DNA from: Kribbella sindirgiensis
Lineage (GTDB): Bacteria; Actinomycetota; Actinomycetes; Propionibacteriales; Kribbellaceae
NCBI RefSeq assembly: GCF_004331435.1
Contig: NZ_SJKA01000010.1
Coordinates: forward strand, 186,001 to 250,000
Reading direction: 5' to 3'
DNA length: 64,000 bases
Below are positions 32,997-41,608 of this stretch, piece by piece. Position 1 is the first letter of the stretch. Every line of letters begins with the position of its first letter. The notes below the pieces were generated by a model. It saw only the letters and a program-made list of their open reading frames with translations, was not told the origin of the DNA and searched no databases. A program made the position numbers and the translations under genes.

Positions 32997-34348
32997 CGGG
33001 CGCGGCGATGATTCCGCGGATCGTGGTTGCGGCGCCGGCTTCGGGGGCCGGGAAGACGACGGTCGCTGTCGGGTTGATGGCGGCGTTGCGGCGGGCCGGG
33101 CAGGTGGTGGCCGGGTTCAAGGTGGGGCCGGACTACATCGATCCCGGATTCCACGCGGTCGCGACCGGGCGGCCGGGGCGGAACCTCGACCCGATGCTGT
33201 CGGGGGAGGAGCTCGTCGGGCCGCTGTTCGCGCACGGTTCCGAGGGCGCGGACCTGGCGGTGGTCGAGGGCGTGATGGGGCTGTACGACGGTGCGCTCGG
33301 GACGGAAGGCTTCTCGTCCACGGCGCATGTCGCGAAGTTGCTGAAGGCACCTGTGGTGCTGGTCGTCGACGCGTCGGCGGCGGGGCGGAGCGTCGGGGCG
33401 GTCGTGCAGGGTTTCGTTGCCTTCGACACCGAGATCCGGATCGTCGGGGTGATCCTGAACAAGGTGGGGTCGGATCGGCATGAGGCCGAAGTACGGGCCG
33501 GTGTCGCGCCGACCGGCGTACCGGTCCTGGGCGTTCTCCGCCGCGACACCCGCCTGACGGTCCCCAGCCGCCACCTGGGCCTGATCCCCGCCAACGAACA
33601 ACGCACCCAGGCCGAACAAGCCGTGGACGCCGCCGCAGAACTGGTCCGCCAAGGCGTAGACCTCCAAGCAGTAATAGCCGCTGCCCACTCCGCACCAACT
33701 CACACAGCCATCCCCTGGACCCCACCACAATCCGCTGTGGTTGTGGGGGAGCGGCCGGTGGTTGCTGTTGCTGGGGGGCCGGTGTTCTCTTTCCACTACA
33801 CCGAGACGACCGAGTTGCTGACCTCCGCCGGTGCGGACGTGGTCACCTTCGACCCGCTGACCGACCAGTTGCCTGAGGCAACCGCGGCGCTCTACCTCGG
33901 CGGCGGCTTCCCTGAGCTGCACGCCGAGGCGCTGTCCGCGAACGTCGAACTCCGCAAACAAGTAGCCGCCGCGGTCGCCGACGGCCTCCCGGTGGTCGCC
34001 GAATGCGCCGGCCTGCTCTACCTCTGCCGCGAACTCGACGGGCACCCGATGACCGGCGTACTCCCGGCGACCGCCCGCATGACCGGCCGCCTCACCCTCG
34101 GTTACCGTACGGCGGTCGCCGCGTCCACCACCGCGTTCTTCGACGAAGGACGCCGGGTTCGCGGCCACGAATTCCACCGCACCACGATCGACCTAGAGAC
34201 CGACGTACAACCGGCCTGGCATCTCCCCGGCGGCGTCGAGGGCATCACCCTTCCACACGTCCACGCGTCGTACCTTCACCTGCACTGGACCGCCACCCCG
34301 GACGTCCCCGCGCGCCTGGTCGCCGCTGCCCGAGAGCGTGCCCGATGA
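32990..34348 (+). CDS. cobB: Cobyrinic/hydrogenobyrinic acid a,c-diamide synthase
   Basis: Amidates the a and c side chains of the corrin ring with glutamine. The N-terminal dethiobiotin-synthetase-like domain has P-loop APASGAGKTTVAVG and KVGPDYIDPGFH; the C-terminal class I-type glutamine amidotransferase has the cysteine in AECAGLLYLC and the histidine in HVHASYLHLHW. GTG 32990 has GAAGGG at proper spacing and gives 452 residues; an ATG at 33008 is the alternative. It overlaps cobO by 7 bases and the next gene by ATGA. Confidence 0.94.
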   Translation: MVTGAAMIPRIVVAAPASGAGKTTVAVGLMAALRRAGQVVAGFKVGPDYIDPGFHAVATGRPGRNLDPMLSGEELVGPLFAHGSEGADLAVVEGVMGLYDGALGTEGFSSTAHVAKLLKAPVVLVVDASAAGRSVGAVVQGFVAFDTEIRIVGVILNKVGSDRHEAEVRAGVAPTGVPVLGVLRRDTRLTVPSRHLGLIPANEQRTQAEQAVDAAAELVRQGVDLQAVIAAAHSAPTHTAIPWTPPQSAVVVGERPVVAVAGGPVFSFHYTETTELLTSAGADVVTFDPLTDQLPEATAALYLGGGFPELHAEALSANVELRKQVAAAVADGLPVVAECAGLLYLCRELDGHPMTGVLPATARMTGRLTLGYRTAVAASTTAFFDEGRRVRGHEFHRTTIDLETDVQPAWHLPGGVEGITLPHVHASYLHLHWTATPDVPARLVAAARERAR

Positions 34349-35700
34349 GCCTGGTACTCGGCGTCGGCCTCCGCGCTGGTACGCCGTTCGCGGAACTACA
34401 GGACCTCGTGACAACAGCCCTGCGTGAACTCGCGGGCGAGGTGCGGCTGGTCGTCACGATCGCCGGCAAAGAACACGAGCCCGCACTGCAAGAGCTGGTC
34501 GCGCAGTTGGGTGCAGAACTACGTACCTTCTCGACCGAAGAACTCGCCCAACAGCCGGTACCAACCCCGAGCGAGCGAGTCGACCAGCTCAAAGGAACCC
34601 CCAGCGTCGCCGAAGCAGCCGTCCTGGCAACCGGCGCCCACCTCCTCATCCCCAAACGCCAAGCCTCCAACACCACCATCGCAATAGGCGTGCAGCGGGC
34701 TGCGGGCTACGACCTGCGGGATCGGGAAGTTGTGCAGCGAGTGATTGCCGAGCGGCGGGATGTGCGGCGGGGGTTCCTGGACGTGGCGGTCGACGATGTG
34801 GTGCTCGGGCGGGTGCTGGAGGCGGCGCATCGGGCGCCGAGTGTCGGGTTGAGTCAGCCGTGGGACTTCCTGGTGATCCGCGATCTCGCGACCCGCCGCA
34901 AGGTGCACGATCTCGCGACCGCGCAGCGCGACGCGTTCGCGGCGTCCCTCCCGGAGGACCGTCGCGCGGCGTTCGACGGACTCAAGATCGAGGCGATCCT
35001 CGACACCCCGCTGAACCTCGCCGTGACCTGCGACCCCGGCCGCGGCGGACGGCACGTCCTCGGCCGGCACGCGGATCCGCGGACGACGATGTTCTCGGCC
35101 GCGATCGCGATCCAGAACTTCTGGCTCGCCGCCCGCGCCGAGGGACTCGGCGTCGGCTGGGTCTCGTTCTTCGAACCCGATGAAGTCGCCGCGATCCTCG
35201 ACCTCCCCGCGCACATCGAACTGGTCGGCTACCTCTGCGTCGGGTACGTCGACGAGTTCGCCCCGGCCCCCGAACTCGTGCGTTCCGGATGGGCCAAGCG
35301 CCGCCCGCTCTCCTGGGCGATCCACCACGAGGAATGGGGCCGCCGCGCCACGTCCATCGTCGACGACGCCCTCCAAGCCACGCAGAACGCCGTACCGGCG
35401 ACCGGTCAGCGAGTCCACGTGATCGTCGGCGGCGACGCGAGCCGACTGCAGCAGGCCGATGCACTGATCGTCGATCTACAAGCAGTCCGCCCGCCCGCCG
35501 ACTTCGGAGTCCTGTGGCGCCCGGCGCGGACACCCGCCGAGGCGGTGGAGTTCGGCGTCGAGATCGCCCGCGACCTCGCACTGCAGGGCGTCGGCCAACT
35601 CGTCGTACAGCTCGCAGAGAACTCGGAGCAAGCCGAAGCCCTCTCCCGCGGTCTGCAGGTCGGTGCGTCGGCCTGTGGTCTGACACACTCCACCGCATGA
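34345..35700 (+). CDS. CobE (CbiG-C) - BluB fusion with CobT-like C-terminal remnant
   Basis: A 451-residue protein with three parts. Residues 1-115 match CobE/CbiG C-terminal (GVGLRAGTPF, LIPKRQASNTTIAIGV). Residues 125-340 are 5,6-dimethylbenzimidazole synthase BluB (AAHRAPSVGLSQPWDFLV, GWVSFFEPDEVAAILDLP), which breaks down FMN to make the lower B12 ligand. The last 100 residues resemble part of CobT (EAVEFGVEIARDLALQGVGQLV) but lack the GE(L/M)G.NTT active-site motif. BluB-CobT fusions are known; here the CobT part appears degenerate, so the real phosphoribosyltransferase must be elsewhere. Coupled to cobB and the next gene by ATGA. Confidence 0.82.
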   Translation: MSLVLGVGLRAGTPFAELQDLVTTALRELAGEVRLVVTIAGKEHEPALQELVAQLGAELRTFSTEELAQQPVPTPSERVDQLKGTPSVAEAAVLATGAHLLIPKRQASNTTIAIGVQRAAGYDLRDREVVQRVIAERRDVRRGFLDVAVDDVVLGRVLEAAHRAPSVGLSQPWDFLVIRDLATRRKVHDLATAQRDAFAASLPEDRRAAFDGLKIEAILDTPLNLAVTCDPGRGGRHVLGRHADPRTTMFSAAIAIQNFWLAARAEGLGVGWVSFFEPDEVAAILDLPAHIELVGYLCVGYVDEFAPAPELVRSGWAKRRPLSWAIHHEEWGRRATSIVDDALQATQNAVPATGQRVHVIVGGDASRLQQADALIVDLQAVRPPADFGVLWRPARTPAEAVEFGVEIARDLALQGVGQLVVQLAENSEQAEALSRGLQVGASACGLTHSTA

Positions 35701-36296
35701 CGACTGCACCTATGTACGTGCCCGCGTTCTCGATGAAGCAGCGGGTGACCTTGATGGCGAACAAGTACGAGTTGATCGCCACGAACCCGGACGGGACCGA
35801 CGGGGCGCTGCTCGCGTTCGCGCAGCAGAAGCGGATGGCGTTCAAGGAGCAGGTGACGTTCTACAGCGACGACGCCAAGACCCAGCCGGTGTTCTCGTTC
35901 AAGGCCCGCAAGGCCATCGACCTCGGGTCCGGGTACGACGTGTACGACGCCGACGGGCAGGCGATCGGCTGGTTCAAGAAGGAGTTCGGCAAGAGCCTGC
36001 TCCGGTCCAGCTGGCAGCTCAGCGCGCCGGGTGTCGAGGCGGACGGCACCGAGCGCAACCAGACGGTCGCGATCGTCCGGCGGGTCTGGGACTTCGTGCC
36101 GTTCATCGGTGAGATCCCGCTGCCGTTCATCTTCCACTTCGACTTCACCGACCGGTCCAGCGGGCAGCCGGTGCTGTCGGTGGAGCGGAAGATGTCGGTC
36201 CGGGACCGTTACCGGATCACCGTCCAGGACGAGCGCCTCGACTTCCGCGTCGCGGCCGCGATGACGGTGGCTCTGGACGCGCTGCAGTCGCGTTGA
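35697..36296 (+). CDS. LURP-one-related / scramblase-like protein
   Basis: 199 residues with the LURP-one (tubby-like barrel) pattern: VTLMANKYELIA, repeated beta-strands, FSFKARKAIDLGSGYDVYDADGQAIGWFKKEF and VWDFVPFIGEIPLPFIFHFDF. No signal peptide. Bacterial members are uncharacterised; the fold is shared with phospholipid scramblases. It overlaps the preceding B12 gene (ATGA) but a role in B12 synthesis is not implied by its family. A hairpin follows its stop. Confidence 0.8.
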   Translation: MTTAPMYVPAFSMKQRVTLMANKYELIATNPDGTDGALLAFAQQKRMAFKEQVTFYSDDAKTQPVFSFKARKAIDLGSGYDVYDADGQAIGWFKKEFGKSLLRSSWQLSAPGVEADGTERNQTVAIVRRVWDFVPFIGEIPLPFIFHFDFTDRSSGQPVLSVERKMSVRDRYRITVQDERLDFRVAAAMTVALDALQSR

Positions 36297-36301
36297 GTCC
36301 C

Positions 36302-36327
36302 CGGCGTACGACCACGGTCGTACGCCG
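36302..36327. terminator. Hairpin terminator at the end of the B12 operon
   Basis: CGGCGTACGACC pairs with GGTCGTACGCCG around a 2-base AC tip (effectively a small loop), six bases after the stop codon. TACTCACTCTTTC follows. It marks the end of the riboswitch operon. Confidence 0.75.
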
Positions 36328-36398
36328 TACTCACTCTTTCGGGTGAACCTACCCTGAGTGGGCTTGGTTCCGGCCTGCGCCGGTGCGAGGCTGTACTC

Positions 36399-37508
36399 AT
36401 GGGCGTAGCACAGCGCAGTCGACGGTGGTTGGTTCCGGTCACGGCAGTCGCGGTGGTGGCGGGGGTGGGGGCACTCGGACCGGTGGTCGCGGATGCCTCG
36501 CCGAATCTCCCCGGGATCTCCGCGCAGGATCTGCTGGCCAAGGTGCAGACGGCGAAGGTCGACGGCCTGAGCGGCACGGTCCGCTCGGACGCGGACCTGG
36601 GTCTGCCGGCCATCCCGGGCGCACCGGCCGGTAGCCAGCAGCTGACCGAGATGCTCAGCGGTCAGCACACCGCGCGGGTCGCGTTCGCGAGCCCGGACAA
36701 GGCCCGGGTCTCGGTGCTCGACGCCCAGGCCGAGCGGGTGTGGACCACGGACGGCAAGTCCGCGTGGGCGTACGACTCGTCCAGGCGCGAGGCCGTGAAG
36801 CTGACGGTCCCCGAGCACAAGACGGCGAAGCCGGAGAAGGCAGTGCCGTCGTACGATCCGCAGGCGGTCGCCAAGCAGTTCCTCGACGCGATCGACCCGA
36901 GCACCAAGGTCGACGTCAGCGGCACCGAGAAGGTCGCCGGCCGGGACGCGTACAAGCTGCGCCTGATTCCGAAGACCGACAAGACCACCGTGGGTTCCGT
37001 GACGCTGGCGATCGACTCCAAGACCTGGGTCCCGCTGGACGTGACGGTGATGCCGCGGACCGGCAACGACCCGGCGCTCGAGGTGGGCTTCAGCTCGGTG
37101 TCGTTCGACGTACCGGCGGCGAGCACGTTCACCTTCACTCCGCCGAAGGGCGTGAAGGTCACGGACAAGAAGGTGCCGTCGCAGGAGCGGCCGCAGCGGA
37201 TCGAGCCGAAGCAGGTCGAGCCGAAGCAGACCAAGCCGGGTACGGCGAAGGCGGACGAGCCGACCGTGATCGGTGAGGGCTGGGAGAGCGTCGCGATGAT
37301 CCGCGGTGCGCAGACCGGCCAGCTGACCGGGAACGGGCCGCTCGCGCAGCTGCTCGCGAAGGCGCCGACCGTGTCGGGCCCGTGGGGCAAGGGCAAGGTG
37401 CTGACCAGCAAGATGGTGAGCGCGCTGATCACCGACGACGGCCGGGTCTTCGTCGGCCTGGTCACCTCGGACACCCTGCAGGCCGCCGCGGCGAAGGCCC
37501 CCCGCTGA
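36399..37508 (+). CDS. Exported LolA-like / DUF2092-type protein
   Basis: 369 residues with a clear signal peptide (RRWLVPVTAVAVVAGVGAL...ADAS) and a LolA-like half-barrel: TARVAFASPDKARVSVL, VWTTDGKSAWAYDSS, a long central strand set around VAGRDAYKLRLIP. The C-terminal third has a KP/EPKQ-rich linker and a short domain with GWESVAMI. LolA-like proteins bind lipid in their barrel. It lies 8 bases before an ABC exporter ATPase, a pairing seen repeatedly in actinobacteria, so the three may work together in lipid or lipoprotein handling or in signalling. Confidence 0.75.
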   Translation: MGVAQRSRRWLVPVTAVAVVAGVGALGPVVADASPNLPGISAQDLLAKVQTAKVDGLSGTVRSDADLGLPAIPGAPAGSQQLTEMLSGQHTARVAFASPDKARVSVLDAQAERVWTTDGKSAWAYDSSRREAVKLTVPEHKTAKPEKAVPSYDPQAVAKQFLDAIDPSTKVDVSGTEKVAGRDAYKLRLIPKTDKTTVGSVTLAIDSKTWVPLDVTVMPRTGNDPALEVGFSSVSFDVPAASTFTFTPPKGVKVTDKKVPSQERPQRIEPKQVEPKQTKPGTAKADEPTVIGEGWESVAMIRGAQTGQLTGNGPLAQLLAKAPTVSGPWGKGKVLTSKMVSALITDDGRVFVGLVTSDTLQAAAAKAPR

Positions 37509-37516
37509 ACAGCCAG

Positions 37517-38452
37517 ATGACGAGCGCGCCGGTCGTCACCCACGGGCTGACCAAACGGTTCCACGGCGGACAGGTCGCGGTGGACGCGGTCGACCTGGAG
37601 GTGCCGGCCGGCAGTGTGTTCGGCTTCCTCGGCCCGAACGGGTCGGGGAAGACGACGACGATCCGGATGCTGCTCGGCTTGATCGCGCCGACGTCCGGTG
37701 CGGTCGAACTGCTCGGCGAGCCGATGCCGAAGGCGCACCTGAGGGTGCTGCCCCGGGTCGGCGCGCTGGTCGAGGGGCCGGCGTTCTATCCGTTCTGGAC
37801 CGGCCAGGCGAACCTGCTGCGGTTCGACGCCGCCGACCGTACCGCCGATCCGAAGACCCGGAAGGCGCGCGCCGGTGAGGCGCTCGAACGGGTCGGCCTG
37901 TCGAACGCGGCCGGTAAGAAGGTGCGCGCGTACTCGCTCGGTATGCGGCAGCGGCTCGCGATCGCGGTCGCGCTGATGCAGCGCCGGGAGCTGCTCGTGC
38001 TGGACGAGCCGACGAACGGGCTCGATCCGCAGGGGACCCGCGAGGTCCGGCATCTGATCAAGGAGCTGGCGAGTGACGGTACGACGGTGTTCACGTCGAC
38101 CCATCTGCTCGCCGAGGTCGAGCAGGTCTGCACGCACGCGGCCGTGATGAGCCGCGGGAAGCTGCTCCGGCAGTCGACGGTGGAGGACCTGCGCGCCGAG
38201 CTCCGGCCGCGGCTGGTCGTGCGGACGCCGGATGCGGGGACGGCGGCCGAGACGTTGCAGGGCCTGGGTGTGACGGATCTGAAGACGAGTGGTGACACCG
38301 TCGAGGGTGATCCGGGCGAACTGCCGGTCGAGAAGTTCGCCGCCGCGTTGGTCGCCGCCGACGTCCGCATCCACGGCTTCGGCCTCGAACGCCCCAGCCT
38401 GGAAGACGCCTTCGTAGCACTCACCGGGGAGGGCTTCGATGTCGCCGAATGA
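37517..38452 (+). CDS. ABC transporter ATPase (CcmA/DrrA type)
   Basis: 311 residues. Walker A GPNGSGKTTT, signature YSLGMRQRLAIAVAL, Walker B LLVLDEPTNGLD and FTSTH switch are complete. The C-terminal extension (after residue 215) is that of ABC-2 exporters. ATG 37517 is used; the upstream reading overlaps the LolA-like gene. It overlaps the permease gene by 14 bases. Confidence 0.92.
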   Translation: MTSAPVVTHGLTKRFHGGQVAVDAVDLEVPAGSVFGFLGPNGSGKTTTIRMLLGLIAPTSGAVELLGEPMPKAHLRVLPRVGALVEGPAFYPFWTGQANLLRFDAADRTADPKTRKARAGEALERVGLSNAAGKKVRAYSLGMRQRLAIAVALMQRRELLVLDEPTNGLDPQGTREVRHLIKELASDGTTVFTSTHLLAEVEQVCTHAAVMSRGKLLRQSTVEDLRAELRPRLVVRTPDAGTAAETLQGLGVTDLKTSGDTVEGDPGELPVEKFAAALVAADVRIHGFGLERPSLEDAFVALTGEGFDVAE

Positions 38453-39317
38453 AGCATCAGTAGAACCGATCGAGAACGTGGTGGTTGCTGGGCGGGGGCC
38501 TGGGGCCGGGCGGCATACGGTGGCGTTGTTCCTGTCGGAGCTGCGGTTGGTGTTCGCGCGGGCTCGGACTCAGGTGGGGCTCGGGGTGCTGGCCGCCGTA
38601 CCGCTGCTGATCGGGATCGCGGTGCGGATCGCCGGCGAGGACAGCGGCGCCGGAGGGTTCATCGGGCAGATCGCCGGCAACGGGCTGTTCCTGATCGTCG
38701 CCAGCCTCGGCCTCTCGCTACCGTTCTTCCTCCCGACCGCGGTGACCGTGATCTCGGGGGAGTCGCTGGCCGGTGAGACCAGCCTCGGCACCCTGCGCAA
38801 CCTGCTCACCGCACCCGCCGGCCGCTCCCGCCTCCTCGCCGCCAAGATGGTCGCACTCATCGTGTTCTGCTTCGCCGCGACGATGACGATCTGGCTCTCC
38901 GGCCTGATCGTCGGCTTCATCCTGTTCCCGGTCGGCGACGTCCTGCTGCTGTCCGGCTCGACCGTCTCGCTCGGCGAAGGCCTGCTCCGCGCGCTCGGGA
39001 TCGCCGTCGTGATCTCCCTGTCGCTGCTCGGCCTGGCCGGCATCGGCCTGTTCATCTCGTCACTGACCTCGACGCCGCTGGCCGCGATGGCCGCGACGTT
39101 CGGCACGTTCATCGTCCTCGGCATCCTGACCGCGATCCCGCAGCTGCACGCGATCCACCCGTGGCTGCTGATCTACCGCTGGCAGTCGTTCGCCGACCTG
39201 CTCCGCGACCCGCCGTACTGGCACGAGATAGGCCGCAACCTGCTCCTCCAGGCCGGCTACCTGGTCGTCTTCTACGCCGCCGCCTGGGCGAGGATCACCA
39301 GTCGCGACATAACCTGA
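38439..39317 (+). CDS. ABC-2 type transporter permease
   Basis: 292 residues with six membrane helices (first at about 49-66) and the short conserved ISGESLAGETSLGTLRNLLTAPAGRS (two parts) seen in ABC-2 permeases. It makes an exporter with the ATPase before it. The substrate is unknown. A LolA-like secreted protein in the same operon suggests a lipid-like cargo. Confidence 0.88.
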   Translation: MSPNEASVEPIENVVVAGRGPGAGRHTVALFLSELRLVFARARTQVGLGVLAAVPLLIGIAVRIAGEDSGAGGFIGQIAGNGLFLIVASLGLSLPFFLPTAVTVISGESLAGETSLGTLRNLLTAPAGRSRLLAAKMVALIVFCFAATMTIWLSGLIVGFILFPVGDVLLLSGSTVSLGEGLLRALGIAVVISLSLLGLAGIGLFISSLTSTPLAAMAATFGTFIVLGILTAIPQLHAIHPWLLIYRWQSFADLLRDPPYWHEIGRNLLLQAGYLVVFYAAAWARITSRDIT

Positions 39318-39322
39318 GCCGC

Positions 39323-40159
39323 GTGGAAGCTGACCTCGTGGCCGTCCTGCGCTGTCCGGTGTGTGCTGACCGGCTGGCGCTGGACGACCGTACGGCGCGC
39401 TGCCCGCGCGGGCACGCCTACGACCTGGCCAAACAGGGCTATCTGAACTTGTTGCCCTCGGCGTCGAACGGGATCGAGGGCGATTCGGCCGCGATGGTCG
39501 GCGCCCGCACGGTGTTCCTCGGCACCGGCCACTACGGACCGATCCGGGACGCGCTGATCCTGCAGGCCGGGCTGGGCGAGGACGACCTGGTCGTCGAGGT
39601 CGGCGCCGGCACCGCCTACTACCTGTCCGGGGTCCTGGGCGTGTCTCCGCACCGCCGCGGGATCGCGCTGGACGTGTCGAAGTACGCCGCCCGCCGCGCG
39701 GCCCGGGCGGATCCGCGGATCGCGTCCGTGGTGTGCGACGCGTGGCGTGAGCTGCCGTTGATGGACGGCTCGGCGAACGTGGTGCTGAACGTGTTCGCTC
39801 CCCGCAATGCCGCCGAGATGGCCCGCGTCCTGGCCCCGGGCGGCCGGCTGCTCGTGGTCACACCGAACCAGCAGCACCTCGGCGAGCTGGTCGACGTACT
39901 GGGGATGGTCAGCGTCGACGAGCAGAAAGAACGCCGGCTGGAGGAGTCGCTCGCCGGGGAGTTCGAGCGCGTCGGCACCGAGCTGGTCGAGGAAACGATG
40001 CGGCTCGACCGGTCGGCCGTGGAGCAGTTGGTGCTGATGACGCCGAGCGCCCGCCACCTGAACTACCGCGAGCTGCTGCAGCGGATCGCCGTACTCCCGG
40101 AGCCGGCGATCGTCACGCTGTCGGTAAACCTCTCGACCTGGCGACGGCTCGCCGGCTGA
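39323..40159 (+). CDS. 23S rRNA guanine N1-methyltransferase, RlmA type
   Basis: 278 residues from GTG 39323. An N-terminal zinc finger (CPVCADRLALDDRTARCPRGH) is followed by YDLAKQGYLNLL, the RlmA/TlrB signature, and a class I SAM fold (VVEVGAGTAYYL, LNVFAPRNAAEMARVLAPGG). RlmA(I) methylates G745 and RlmA(II)/TlrB G748 in helix 35, the latter typical of Gram-positives and giving tylosin resistance with other changes. The family member is therefore likely RlmA(II)-like. Confidence 0.85.
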   Translation: MEADLVAVLRCPVCADRLALDDRTARCPRGHAYDLAKQGYLNLLPSASNGIEGDSAAMVGARTVFLGTGHYGPIRDALILQAGLGEDDLVVEVGAGTAYYLSGVLGVSPHRRGIALDVSKYAARRAARADPRIASVVCDAWRELPLMDGSANVVLNVFAPRNAAEMARVLAPGGRLLVVTPNQQHLGELVDVLGMVSVDEQKERRLEESLAGEFERVGTELVEETMRLDRSAVEQLVLMTPSARHLNYRELLQRIAVLPEPAIVTLSVNLSTWRRLAG

Positions 40160-40167
40160 CCGGACGC

Positions 40168-40255
40168 CCACCACTCACCAACCACTCGTCAGCCGAGCGA
40201 CGCACGCTCAACCCCGGGCGGTGCCGGGAGGCGAGTGAGAGTTGGTGAGTGGTGG
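40168..40255. terminator. Long inverted repeat between converging rlmA-type and azoR genes
   Basis: CCACCACTCACCAAC (40168-40182) is exactly complementary to GTTGGTGAGTGGTGG (40241-40255), and inner CACTCG/CGAGTG extends the stem past a 3-base bulge. The loop is about 43 bases. The site lies between two stops and probably terminates both transcripts, but the stem is longer than usual and could be a repeat element. Confidence 0.6.
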
Positions 40256-40267
40256 AGCTCCGGTCTG

Positions 40268-40936
40268 TCAGGCTGCCTTGCCGACGAGTTCGCGGGCGAC
40301 GACGGTGCCGTGGGTCTCGGCCTCCACGTGCGCCTCGGACTCCGAGACCTTGGAGGCGTCGATCAGCTCCTCCATACCCGGGGTGACCGGGGCGAGGGTG
40401 AGCTCCGCCGCGGCGGTCCGGATGTTCATCCCGAAGACATCGCCGAAGATCCGCTCGAGGTACGGCGTGGCGTGGTCCCAGCCCTCCTTGGGCGAGCCCG
40501 GGCCGTAGCCGCCGCCGCGGGCGAGCGCGAAGATCGCCGGCCGCCCGGCGAGCGGCCGGGAACCGAAGGCGAGGTCCTTGTCGATCACCAGCAGGTCGAT
40601 CCACGTCTTCACGTGCTGGGCGATGCCGTAGTTGTACATCGGTACGGCGAGCAGGACCGCGTCGGCGTTCACGATCTCCGCCTTCAGTTCGTCGGCGATC
40701 GCCTGAGCCTCGGCGAGCGGCATCCGGTCCGATTCGGCGACCGGCTCCTGGCCCACCTGGGCCGCGGCCAGGGTCGGCCACACGGTCGCGGGCAGCGGGT
40801 GCTGACCGAGGTCACGCCGTACCACGACACCGTCCGGGTGCTCAGCCTTCCAGGCGGCTTCTGCGCTGTCCGCGAGGGCGCGGGACACCGAGCCGTCCAG
40901 CCGGATGCTGGCGTCGACGCGTAGCAGGGTGCTCAT
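40268..40936 (-). CDS. FMN-dependent NADH-azoreductase-like flavodoxin-fold protein
   Basis: 222 residues, AzoR family. The FMN site is seen in DASIRLDGSVSRALADS, the VPMYNYGIAQHVKTWID strand and the ARGGGYGPG loop. AzoR enzymes reduce quinones and azo compounds with NAD(P)H and protect from thiol-reactive stress. ATG 40936 with GGAG 9 bases ahead. It is divergent from a MarR regulator, which is the usual repressor-target arrangement. Confidence 0.9.
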   Translation of the reverse strand: MSTLLRVDASIRLDGSVSRALADSAEAAWKAEHPDGVVVRRDLGQHPLPATVWPTLAAAQVGQEPVAESDRMPLAEAQAIADELKAEIVNADAVLLAVPMYNYGIAQHVKTWIDLLVIDKDLAFGSRPLAGRPAIFALARGGGYGPGSPKEGWDHATPYLERIFGDVFGMNIRTAAAELTLAPVTPGMEELIDASKVSESEAHVEAETHGTVVARELVGKAA

Positions 40937-40992
40937 TCGTTGTGTCTCCATCGAGTTGAGGGGGTGCTCGTATTGAGCTGCTCCGAAGATAA

Positions 40993-41005
40993 TCTGTGGA
41001 ACAGA
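40993..41005. promoter_or_regulatory. Candidate MarR operator
   Basis: TCTGT-GGA-ACAGA is a perfect inverted repeat in the 123-base divergent region between azoR and marR, next to the A/T-rich stretch AATC...ACATATTC that suits a promoter. Inferred from position only. Confidence 0.4.
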
Positions 41006-41059
41006 ACATATTCAAGCCAGATCGTATTCCGGGTGGCGTACACCACGTACGATGGGGAC

Positions 41060-41608
41060 ATGTCCAGTACTCCGCCCGACGTCGCGACCCGAGGCACGCG
41101 GGGGGTCGAGCCCGCGGTCGCCAGTGGCGCGCCGGTCGAGGCCGACCTCGGCTGGGCCCTGGGCGTCGTCTTCCGGCAGTACGCGAAGGCGGCCGCGGTG
41201 ACGCTGGAGGGCGTGCCCGGTGGCCCACGCGGCTACCAGGTGCTCGCGACGACGAGCGCCGAGGGCCCGAAACGGCAGCTCGACCTGGCCGCTCAGCTCG
41301 GCGTCGACCGGACCGTGATGACCTACCTGCTGGACGACCTGGAGAAGGCAGGCCTGGTCCAGCGCCGGCCCGACCCGGCCGACCGCCGGGCGCGGCTGAT
41401 CGCGCCGACCGACGACGGCCGCGAGACGCTCTGTGACCTCGAGCGGCGGCTCCGGGCCACCGAGGACCAGATGCTCGGCATCCTCGACGAGTCCGAGCGG
41501 ACCAGCTTCAGGATGCTCCTGCAGCGGCTGGCGATGAAGGCCAACGCCGTCGACCCGCTCCACAACGCCTGCACGCTGGCCGAGGCGGACGACCCGGCCA
41601 ACACCTAG
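41060..41608 (+). CDS. MarR-family transcriptional regulator
   Basis: 182 residues. The winged helix includes LDLAAQLGVDRTVMTYLLDDLEKAGLVQRR and the wing DPADRRARLIAPT. MarR proteins are dimeric repressors released by phenolics or oxidants. Divergent azoR is the likely target. It ends in a CTAG where both its stop and the converging regulator's stop overlap. Confidence 0.9.
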   Translation: MSSTPPDVATRGTRGVEPAVASGAPVEADLGWALGVVFRQYAKAAAVTLEGVPGGPRGYQVLATTSAEGPKRQLDLAAQLGVDRTVMTYLLDDLEKAGLVQRRPDPADRRARLIAPTDDGRETLCDLERRLRATEDQMLGILDESERTSFRMLLQRLAMKANAVDPLHNACTLAEADDPANT

